DNA of 64,000 nt from Enoplolaimus lenunculus. Its lineage: Eukaryota > Nematoda > Enoplea > Enoplida > Thoracostomopsidae. The notes under the pieces are model-generated. The model had not been told where the DNA came from and made no database searches. It saw only the letters and a list, made by a program, of their open reading frames with translations. Of the stretch, positions 34,793 to 47,473 are shown one piece after another. Location of the stretch: positions 1-64,000 of the forward strand of contig JASANG010002426.1 in NCBI GenBank assembly GCA_030248215.1. Direction: 5' to 3'. Made by a program: the position numbers and the translations under genes. Each line of letters opens with the position of its first letter. Position 1 is the stretch's first letter.

Positions 34793-35704
34793 TATATAGA
34801 CCTTTTACATCTTCGTGCGAGGTGTCAACATTAATTATATACACTGTAGCGATAACTTTTATACGTAACACAAAGCATTAGGCACACATCCACGAAAGCA
34901 ACAACGTCGTAAAAAATGAAAACACTCCTCATATGTCAAACCCGGTTAAGTTTTCACACAGTCGCAACTTACGTGGACGCGAGGCGGGAGCGACGCTCTG
35001 CCTACGAACCTTTTTCTTCGCCCCTCCCCAAGCCAACAAATTTGTGGACAGAATTAACAGATTTCTATGTTAATGAAAATTTTTCTTGCCCACATGTAAA
35101 TCTACCTGCCCATTCTATTAACAATTCCTGGCTGCAGACACGGGCTTTCAGACTTTGTCGAATAATATTGTGAAATTTAAAGAACGAAAGCTTTTGCCTT
35201 CTAAAACCTTAAGCGAGTTTTACATTTCCAAAACAAGGTACAATAGTTGTTTCTATTTTCAAAAATGTTTTACATTACTGTTGATGTTCATTTACGCTAT
35301 CCAAAAACACATCAAAAATTATTAAAATTTAGCCGACGTTTTGCGATGAAAACGACATTTTTTCAAAGTCAAATACAAAAATTACGCCGCGCATTGACAA
35401 GTTTTGCACGACGTAAAAAAGCGTGGCAGCGTGGCGTGCGAAATTTAAACGCTATTATAACTCCATCTGTAAATCATGGAAAGGGCAGATGCTTCAGAAT
35501 AAGCATTATCACATTTTACAGCGACAGCTTTGTTAACTCACAAATTTTCTGAGGTTTAATTTGAAAAAGAACAACTCAAACTAAAATTTCTAAAATTATT
35601 TCGAAACCGGATTTTTCTAGATTCGGCACCAGGGCGTGACTGGATATTAATTCACAGGTGCCCTATATTGAATTTCTTACCGGAACCGGACATTAACCGG
35701 ACAT
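34793..35704. other. Intergenic, no gene recognised
   Basis: Two modest open stretches (34916-35173 and 35247-35552) lack family motifs, signal peptides or splice-linked partners. Near 35610-35705 ccggaaccggacatt words suggest a hAT-like end. Otherwise nothing seen. Confidence 0.4.
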
Positions 35705-36067
35705 ATAGTGCAACCCGGATATAAGAGAATTGTAGGGACCTGAGAAATCTTTTATACCCGGGTTTGTATCGTTTTGTTTAGGTAAGCACGGGAACACTAT
35801 ATAAACACTGTTTACGTACAGAACACCCAATTGCACTTGTCGTTGAATTTCACTGTCTCTAACTCACCTCTGTTTGATTGATTTACCACATCACACGGTC
35901 ACCCAAAACGAACTCTCTGAGGACCACAGAAAATCTCCATTATTTCCGGGTTTTTCTTATATCCAGGTCTGTTACATCCGGGTGTTATTTATATACATTA
36001 ACACAGGTTCTAATTTGGGACCAAAAATTTCTCTTATATCCGGATATCTTATATTCGGGTTACCCTG
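35705..36067. mobile_element. Inverted-end element with ATATCCGGATATAAGAGA arms
   Basis: Left arm acccggatataagagaattg and right arm aatttctcttatatccgg then ttcgggttaccctg are inverted relatives about 360 bp apart. Interior without coding capacity. The left terminus is less clear than the right. Confidence 0.6.
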
Positions 36068-36239
36068 TAGCATGTAAATAACTGAATTTAAATTAAATGT
36101 TAGCTTGGATTTTGTATTCTATGTGAGTTAGTGAAAAACTTTGCAGCTTTAATTGCCTAGAAAGGTAATCGCAGCAAGATGTTAAATATGCGATCTTGTC
36201 AAAAACAGTTTTTATGGTATTCGGGACCACAACCGTTAA

Positions 36240-36330
36240 TATGCCGTATGAGATACCAGATACCGGATACGCATATCGTTTTTTGTCGGATATTAAACCG
36301 GAACCGGACATCCGGTCGCATCCTGTTCGA
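36240..36330. mobile_element. hAT-like right-end fragment
   Basis: Contains aaaccggaaccggacatccg and then gtcgcatcctg, a diverged right end of the CAGGGTGCAACCGG family. Confidence 0.5.
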
Positions 36331-37660
36331 AACCAACTTATATAAAATTATTTCAAAAATAATCGTATATTTCGCCTTTTCACGAGAACCAAAGTAACTT
36401 TGCACCTGGTTGCCGCAGAGACGAAACAGCAGCTTTCAACTTAACGCTTTGAGACACGTCCAACCATTAGGTTAAGTGCTAAATTATTAAAGAAAAATTT
36501 TAATCTCAAAAAGAACATTAATGTTCAAAAAATTTACAAATGATACCGTTTTTTGGTTCAAACGTCAGCTATTGGATTACTGAAACTAGACGTTTTGGCC
36601 AGTACAAGGAAATCAATGGCCAGTACAAGGAAATCAAAGTACATACAAATGCAAAATGCACGCCCTTACAAAACAAAAACCATCATAACGCCTAATCCCT
36701 TTATTAACTGCACACTATTTAGAACCCGGTTTTAAACAAAAATGACGGGGTTGCAGTCGTACCTTAGTCGTAGACAGTTTCTTCCTCCCCTTCCATGATT
36801 TTTTTGCATAAAACATGGCTGAAGGGTAATAAAAACGTTATCGAATCTCATCACCAACTCCAAACAGGCCGTTTACGGTCGACAGATGTACCTAAACTTT
36901 GTCAGCTTTAAATACAAAATACTAATCGCATTCTATGAACAACATTATTACTGAATTTTAACCCTCGACATTGAAAACCTTCGTCGAAAAATATGATATA
37001 TATAATAGAACTCCACTAGTTATAAAAACCGTTATAAATTTATCAACACTAGTTGATATCTGATACTATCAGAACTTCAGCTGTTTCAGCGGTCATTCTC
37101 TCACGGCCGTAAATCCAAAATGTGAAGACAGGTACACGACCGTGTTCAATACATTTAGATTTCTTGCTTGCTATTTAAATTATCTTCTCTAAACAAAACT
37201 AATTTTAGCAAAACTATATACTTTAAATTAAACTATTATTAGCACCACTACAGCAAAATAACGAAGCGAGTAGCAGATGTTCAATAAATAATAGAATACG
37301 CACTAACGGCTTTTGTGCATATTTCTGTATGTAAATGCCCAAAATTAACAATTTAAAAACAAATAATGGACTATCGGAAAAACAGACAAAAAACGAAATG
37401 ACCCCCTCCGACTACATAATGCGAACAATCGTTCTCAAACAATATGACTCCGACAGCAGGGGCCAGGGGCACATATAATGAGTGATAGGGGATATATTGC
37501 TCCCCGAAATTACCCGAGACGAAAAAAGAGTATGATGGCTTTCGAGTAAACCGCTGGATTCTAGAGTCCAACAAAATGAGCTTATGCCTTCCGAAATAAA
37601 ATTCTAGCTACAGTCCTGCTCCATGTATTTTATATACAGATCCATCTTCGCGAAGAACGG
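36331..37660. other. Intergenic, no gene recognised
   Basis: AT-rich, apart from a 19-bp word (tggccagtacaaggaaatca) present twice in tandem near 36596-36635. No exon, RNA gene or bounded element seen. Confidence 0.4.
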
Positions 37661-37667
37661 TACTTAC

Positions 37668-39155
37668 AAGGGCGTAGCCAGAGGTGGTGGAATTGAAGTC
37701 AAACCACCGTTCGTGATTTTTGTCCAGGGGTTTTCAGGAACTGTTCGGTAACACAAGAAACGATCCGTTCAAATTTTTTTGGCAGAACGTAACCACCTTT
37801 CCCAAAATCCTTGCCGTTACACACCTGCACATATCTATGTGTATGAACAGTATTGCGACTCCATTTAAACGCGACAAGGTATCGAATTTTTATTTTCATT
37901 CATCGCACACAAATATGCGCAGTTCATTTTTACAGTTAAAAATATAATTTTTAACTTGCAAAACACTAGTGGCACTGTAGCAGATCCAAAATTTTTTGAC
38001 GGGGAACGCGATGTATATAAGCGAATGCAGCGAGTGAGAAACCTAATGCGAAGCGTGCTAAATCTTATCACAAAATTTTGGTTTTAATCCCTGTTTTGCG
38101 TTAAAGGCCACGGCCTGGGTGGTTCCTCTTTGGATTTGATAGTGACAAGCACATTACAAAAAACAGTAAAAAATATTTAGTGAAATACAGTTCCAATGTG
38201 ACGTGACCTCAACAAGGACGTTTTGTATACTAGGATTATACCAGTCGTATTGTATACTAGGATTATACCAGTCGTAGTGGCACTACATTTATGGAGCGAA
38301 GCTCGAACACATGTAAACAATTAAGGTAATATGCCAATTAGTTATTAACTAACTATGCATTTATCGGTTTTAGAAGTTTGTAAACAATTTACTCAGATTC
38401 CACGCACCCAAAAACCCATTATTGCTGAAATTAGATTGCTTGTAATCCTAATAATGAGTTAACTATTGCAAAAATGCCTAGTTTAGACTAATCAATTATA
38501 ACTTATATGCAAATTATCTATTTGCTAACTTCTCAATTATCGGTTTTAGAGGTTTGTAAACAATTTATCCAGATTCATGGCACCAAAAAACCTTCAGTAA
38601 CCCTAATAATTATTGAAATAATTTAAAAAGTCTTAATTTTGTCTTTTCAATTAAGCTAATATGCAAATTACCTATTAGCTAACTATTCAGTTATCGGTTT
38701 TTGGGGGTTTGTAAACAATTTATTCCAATTCCTCGCCCATAAAAACCCTTTAGTGCTGAAATTAGATTGCTTTCGCTCGGAGTTTCGCTTCGCTCAATAA
38801 CATTACGCATTTACGCTTGGTTTAAAGGAAGGTGTACGTTCCGTGCCCAGACTCGTGTTTCCGGGGTTCCACTAACAAAGAATTATTTATTAATATGCCT
38901 AACTTTTCATCATTAGAAAAGCCATGGTATACCTAATGTAAATTACACTCTTTCAATCCGGAAAGCTGTGTCTGCTGAAATGATACCTTAAGCCAGCTCG
39001 CCTTGCTAGGGGAGCTAATTTTTTGTGTAGGAGCATACTAGGGTTTTCGATGACTTACAAAGAAAGTTGAAAGTTTTCTAGAGGTGGAGGCAAATTCCTT
39101 CCATGGGGCTAAGCCCCGCTAACCCCCTCTGGCTACGCGCCCACATTATACCGCG
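37668..39155. mobile_element. Possible element with GGGCGTAGCCAGAGG ends
   Basis: Text acaagggcgtagccagagg at the left and cccctctggctacgcgccc at the right are inverted and about 1.48 kb apart; a single related word (ccccggctacgccc) occurs at 44871. The interval contains a satellite stretch. The pairing may be chance between two separate repeat copies. Confidence 0.35.
38222..38800. repeat. Satellite units (about 155-178 bp) with the scattered element's left end
   Basis: Begins with a 27-bp duplication of ttgtatactaggattatacc plus agtcgta, then the end motif actacatttatggagcgaag. Three units follow, marked by atcggttttagaagtttgta-like text near 38360, 38537 and 38692 and by ctaatatgcaaattag-like text. 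Same repeat as 47474-49983. Confidence 0.8.
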
Positions 39156-39540
39156 GTACACATTTGATGAGTCTCGTGTTTTGAAATAAATGGCTTATAT
39201 CTTATAACTACCATTTAACGGTAACAGAAACGTGTTAACTATGTACCTTTCGTTATTGGAACACTTATGAAAGCAAAACACCACACAAAGCATGAAATTG
39301 GCTAACTGTAAATTAATCAGGAGCAAATATTAGTGGGAGCACACAGCACTATTACTATTTTTTTCGTTAGTTAAGGGTTGAAAGATTTTGTCGCTCGGAA
39401 AGGTCTCAAATCTCAAATAGTTATATCAACGAATTACAATTTTTTTACATCATGCGTTTGAAGTCGGGTACACAAATTAGTACACCGCATCTCCATAATA
39501 CTTTGCCCGACACCTCGACGAACGACAACTTGTACTGGAT

Positions 39541-39956
39541 GCTGATATTTATTTGGCCTCTCCAAAAGGTACCCCCTATTATTTGATTACGAACTGTTAA
39601 TTTTTATCCTGCCTTCCGTCACCCATCGTTACTGATATATACGTATATGGTATTGCAACTATCCGTTGAATTAAACATTTATTTACCAGTATCAAAAGCA
39701 TGAGCGAGAATGTAAGGTTTATACTTAGAATTTCAAAACATGAGTATGCTTTAAAGTTTCGAACTCAGCTTTATTTGGTCCTGCAGTCACTTATGCACTA
39801 CAATTAAGGATTACTGACATTTGTAGACTCAAATTAATTAGGGTTTAAGGACTCTATCCGCTTACGGACTCTTATTAAGGATACGGACTCCTATTTATTG
39901 GACTGAAAATGGGGCCCCTTCCTATTACCCCCTCCCTCTTATCCGGGTCACTACAG
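39541..39956. mobile_element. CTGTAGTGACCCGAATAA element, one end truncated
   Basis: The right side ends ttatccgggtcactacag next to TA (39957-39958). The left side starts at about tgatatttatttggcctctc, which is internal in the 31166-31557 copy, so one inverted end is missing. Confidence 0.75.
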
Positions 39957-40255
39957 TATATAAATTTCATCGACTACACAATTTGTCGCCCTTTACTATG
40001 CTTAGGCTCAGGATTTAGCTCAGATTTACGCGCTGCTGGGCGTCGAATTGTCGTAGATTCCTGGTGCATATATTTAAATACCAACGGCAACACATAAATT
40101 ACCATGATGAAACAAATTGAATGTTACGTATTTGCCGAGATTTGGCAATGATAAACTTTGCCTAAAAACTGTAATATAAGCTTTAACAAAAACATTCAAA
40201 CACACGGATACAAGACTTTATTTTCAAGTAATCAAATTTTGATCCTGAATATGAT

Positions 40256-40642
40256 GGAGGAGGTACGGAATATGGACCCCCTAAGAATTTAATACAAAAT
40301 AGTTCATTTTATAACGGTGCCATTATTAGGGCTGCAGGGACTGCTGTTCAATAGTTATGGCCCTTTAATTTTTAGCTTTTTACCATACAAAAAATTGTAT
40401 AAAGAACAATCAAATTTGTGTAAGAAATAAACCTGGTCAAGCTTATGTTTTACGAACATGTTACTGATGGATGCTTCCTGTTCCAATCTGTGCATGTTTG
40501 CGCTAGAATTTCGAGGGCAATAGCTTCTGATCCGTTGGTCATGCAGCTGTAAAAATGGTACCGTTGAATTCAGCGCGTCGAGATCTGTATGATGGACCAA
40601 TTTTATCGAAATCCTAGGGGCTCAAGATTCCGTACCTCCGCC
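40256..40642. mobile_element. Inverted-end element GGAGGAGGTACGG with 9-bp-like target duplication (387 bp)
   Basis: Left end ggaggaggtacggaat and right end attccgtacctccgcc are inverted repeats. The flanks gaatatgat (40247-40255) and gaatatggt (40643-40651) agree at 8 of 9 positions. The minus strand holds an open stretch of about 80 codons with no motif I recognise. Only one copy seen here. Confidence 0.75.
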
Positions 40643-41039
40643 GAATATGGTTAGGAATCGGCTCGGAAAAATATTATGTATCTATACAATTACGAATGAT
40701 TGGGTATCTTGCTCTATTAAGCAATCAATACTTGCAATCGAGATAAACTATTTCATTTTCAACTTATCAATCGCCTATCTTAAGTCACTGAATGTTGCAT
40801 TGTTCTCATTGAATGTGGTATCGGGTACGACCTTTTTAGTCAAACTTTGTCCTATTAATAACAAATTCAACTGCAATCCTGTGCTAACCAGGGATGAACT
40901 CATTCGTTTCCGCATCACCTAACGTTCAACCGTTGGCATAGAAACATATATCGAACACTGATCAAATTCACCTTATATATACTTCGTTTAAAATCATCTT
41001 GCTCATAACGGAATAATGGGTGATAAACACTAGACTAGT

Positions 41040-41128
41040 GTGTACATACATACATACATACATACATACATACGTACATACATACATACATACATATATA
41101 CATACATATATACATACATACATATAGC
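41040..41128. repeat. (TACA)n / (TATA) microsatellite
   Basis: Tetranucleotide run of tacatacata with a few substitutions, about 90 bp. Confidence 0.95.
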
Positions 41129-42283
41129 GCGCGTTGCGCTTACATCCCTCTCATTTACGGGGTACTTGACGCTTGGAACGCAAAGTTTGCACTCTTTAAA
41201 AAATATACGGAACAACCTTACAGTGCGATTATTTTAGCGTGTGAGATTAAACGAACTTCACAATTATACCCCTGAATAACATATAAAGTTCCTAACCCTT
41301 AGCTTACAGCTCCTTAATGGAACTTCATTTCGACAAACATTTTCAACAGTATCGCAGAAATAATTGTGAATCCATAGCCGAGCTATAATTAATTTCAGGG
41401 TCTTTGAGTCAACGAGATACGAATCGCCCGGAAGTAAAAGAACAATCAAAGAATCGTTTGTTGGTCTCGTGCTTGACTACCTGATAAGCGATAGTTGTAA
41501 GTTAAGCGATATATCTCTTAGCGTTCACCAAAAAACGACCGTTGGGGATAGTCAAAAATAGATTGATTGCTCGGTTCGGACATGAACCTGCGAAGCTTTG
41601 TCGCTTCTACATTTTTTAACAAAATTGTTACGCAACCAACCCAATATTGCAACGATCAGTATAGAATTTAAACGTTTTTAAACAATTAAAAGTTGCGAAA
41701 ACATTTTTGAATTTTCGAATTCTAAAACCCAAAAGTAAACGAACTATCCTAGTCTATCCATGGGTAATCCTGGGTAGGTATAACTAGCAAATATCTGTCT
41801 ATCAGATTTATATATTTCAGATGCAGATTCGTTGATTATGATGCCAAATGTGAAACTAAACTAAAATAACACCAACTGAAGCATGTTACGTTTAAAAGGA
41901 ACCAATATGTTTTGCCAAATTAATTTAAATTTTTATTCTTGCAATTTATGAACCATCTTATTTCTATATACCTACCAGGGTGACAACAAAACTGCGAATT
42001 CAGTTTTAGATTCGACAAAAATTGACAGTTTGCAATATTCATTTCTGATGAACTTGGGTTATGTTATTTTAAAATTAACATGTTTCGATTGACTGCTTAA
42101 GAATCCGTTTGCTGAGAAGGTATGTTAAGTCGGTAAAGTTTTAATTTCTCATCTTCCATTGCAAAAAAAGGAAGAAATACAATGGAAACTCCCCATCTGC
42201 GTTTGCAAGTCTCAAAATAGGTTTCTCTAAAGCCGACTACGTTTCATTGGCCAATTATATGGACCTTCATTAATCGTTATTCT

Positions 42284-42850
42284 GGCCCATGTATAGATCA
42301 GAAGCGGAACGTTTTTCTGTGGGACTAGAAAAGAGTAAGCTTAAGCTTTAGACTATTTTTTGATTGGCTTATGCATTGGCTTAGGCTTAGTTTTAGGAAT
42401 ATGCTTATTCTTACGCTTAGGCTTAGACTTAGAAATAGCTTATAATACTATTCCACAGGGTACAACCGGAGGCCTGCCTCCGGCTGCGGCATAAAATCGG
42501 CCTGCGGGTCCGGTAGAATTTTTGCCGGAGGTTCCGGTAATTTCGGTAGTAACATTTTTGCATAATTTTGCAAAATTTATCTGTTTAGCGCATTTCATTC
42601 TGCTTTGGTTACAATTTTCGGGAAAGAATTTCCGAAATTTCGCATAAAATTAGCGTAAAACGAAACAACTTAAACAACATATTGCAGATATTGGCTAAAA
42701 AATTAACTAATTAACCGTTATCGTTACCACCTAATTTCGCCTCACCTTCGGCTCCGGCAAGCGCAAGATTCGTTGACTTCAGGCTCGGGCTCCGGTATTT
42801 TTCACCTCCGGTTGCACCCTGCTATTCCGCACCTTTTCTTTACATTGGCC
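42284..42850. mobile_element. MITE with TTAGGC-like interior, interrupted by a hAT-like copy; exact 8-bp target duplication
   Basis: Left end ggcccatgtatagatcag, right end ccttttctttacattggcc, flanked by gttattct on both sides (42276-42283, 42851-42858). The interior reads cttaggcttagttttagg and cttaggcttagacttag. A complete hAT-like element at 42456-42821 sits near its right end. Without it the MITE is about 200 bp. Confidence 0.9.
42456..42821. mobile_element. hAT-like non-autonomous element nested in the TTAGGC MITE (366 bp)
   Basis: Left end cagggtacaaccggagg, right end cacctccggttgcaccctg; flanks ctattcca and ctattccg differ at one base of eight. Younger than its host. Confidence 0.92.
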
Positions 42851-43372
42851 GTTATTCTAATTACCTTATTACAAAAAACAAACTTTTTTACTTTTATGTA
42901 TACTCTTGTAAATAAAATATGGTACGAGATTTAATATATGGGAACCAAATAAATTTGCATTGCAGTATGCATGCAGTACGCGATATTCGGTGATCCGTAT
43001 GATCGAAATACACTGCGTCGATCTAATTTTTGTTACAAAAACGCGGTATTACAGGTTCATGTTGTAAATATAACCATACAATCGCTGAGAAGCTGCTACC
43101 TGACATGCTTTTAAAATGGGCTGAAGCTATCCATATGTTGATTATGACGAACGCTGTACTTAGAACCAGGTTGGTTTCTTCGGAAAAAAATTGAATCGAC
43201 CTTTTAAAACCGGAAAAATTAAAAACATGTATTCGTCGTCCAATAAATGCAATCACGTTAATAAAATGCTATTAAGTCTGGTGCCAAAAACAAAAAAATT
43301 GAAATATATGGTGTATACGAAAAAATATCTTGAGTAAAATTAGGCCTTAATTGAGGCAACACAAATCACGTC

Positions 43373-43677
43373 CGCTTCCAACTCAACTCATCACGACCAG
43401 AGTGAGTGAACATAAGCAGCAAAAACGTATAGTACTTCAAACCAAACTATACAAAATCTAGTAAATGAATGTCACAGACACATATAAGCAAAACTTGTTT
43501 CGGATGGGAGGATCTCATAGGTTTTCTTAGCATAACTTACGTAGCAACGACAAAACGTCAAGAAAAATACGAGATCGTCGTATCCGAAATAGGTTTTATT
43601 ACCTGTTTGGTTGGAGGTACCATACGTTTTTGCTGCTTGTGTTCACTCACTGTGGCCGTGATGAGACGAATTGGAAG
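43373..43677. repeat. Inverted repeat, arms about 58 bp, loop about 190 bp
   Basis: Left arm 43373-43430 (gtgagtgaacataagcagca inside) pairs with right arm 43621-43677 (tgctgcttgtgttcactcac inside) with few mismatches. The interior has an open stretch without recognisable motifs. Probably a further MITE whose ends and target duplication are not clear. Confidence 0.75.
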
Positions 43678-44528
43678 CATGCGTAGTTTTACTCATACTT
43701 TTCTGTATATACCATGTATTTTATTGTTGTTTCCGGTATAGGGCTGTAAAAAGTAGGTTTACACTTTAAACTACATTTTTGTTAAGGCTTAGGAATATTA
43801 TTAAAATCTCTTGTTTATGCCCCCAAAAGAACACTGGCCACATATTTATACAAGTCTTGTACACTTTTCTTCCCCTCCGGCAAAAACGAAAAACGTGCGG
43901 CGGGTTGAAAAATAAATAACAGTCTCCCCTCTCTATCCGGGACACTACGGTATACAAAGATTCTAAAGTGTATAATCGCTGCCTGCCATCAATATAGCTT
44001 AAAATGAAAACGCATTAATTCATAATTATTTACTGAGATAATGCACTATAAGATGTCTAGTAATAGGATTAACATCAACAAAAGTGTATAGTAAAGTGCA
44101 CATGCTTGAGCCCATAAAATATCACAGTTTCTTATAATATTGATAAAATAAATAGCATAAAGGTATTGTTGGTCACCCGTTATTCTATGCTGTTTGGACG
44201 GAAGAACTTTCTATATTCATTTGCAGTTGTAAGAATCACAGTAGACAAAAAGATTTCTAAAGCCTTAAACGCACAAAGCTAGGTACATGTACCCGTGTTA
44301 TTTGTCACCTAGTCTAAAATGTGCTTCCGATAAACAACCAATATTACTGACTTAACTCAGAAGCAAACGAAGAACAAAGTTCTACCTTCTGCATATCTCA
44401 GAACAGTGATACACACATCCTCATAGTTCTGGCTTATTCCCAAAAAATGCACCATATATTTTGTTGAGTGAAATTGCAAAGAGACCAAACTCAGCCATAC
44501 ACCCATAAACTATGTATGCTAAATGACG

Positions 44529-47117
<2,589 letters not shown>

Positions 47118-47473
47118 CCTTGGGCAGATTTGGTATTTGTTTAATAATTCAAAGTTTTACAAAATATAAATATTATATTGCCACTCTTGTAACGGTAAAA
47201 CTTGTAGTGAACATTGAACAATACCATTTTAATCGCAGAACAGGCCTGTTTTCAGTACAAACATGCGTATGTTCAATGGAATACAGTACACACTGTGGGT
47301 TGAACAATGGGTCAAAATATAGCCTCATTATATTTATGCGCCGTTCATAACTTATTGTACTGGTCTAGTGGTGCCCTCGGAGAACCAACTAGAACAATTT
47401 TCTAAGGGTTATATACGTAGCGTTTTTTATAAAAGCGAACACAATAGAGTATGCCTAATCAAGTTATACTCAG

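Noticed and set aside
34916-35552. Two neighbouring open stretches on the plus strand as a gene
   Set aside because: No domain, signal peptide, or in-phase splice link; base composition like the surrounding intergenic DNA.
40355-40600. Open stretch of 81 codons on the minus strand as a gene
   Set aside because: It lies wholly between the inverted ends of a short element, has no recognised motif or splice partners, and is short enough to be chance.
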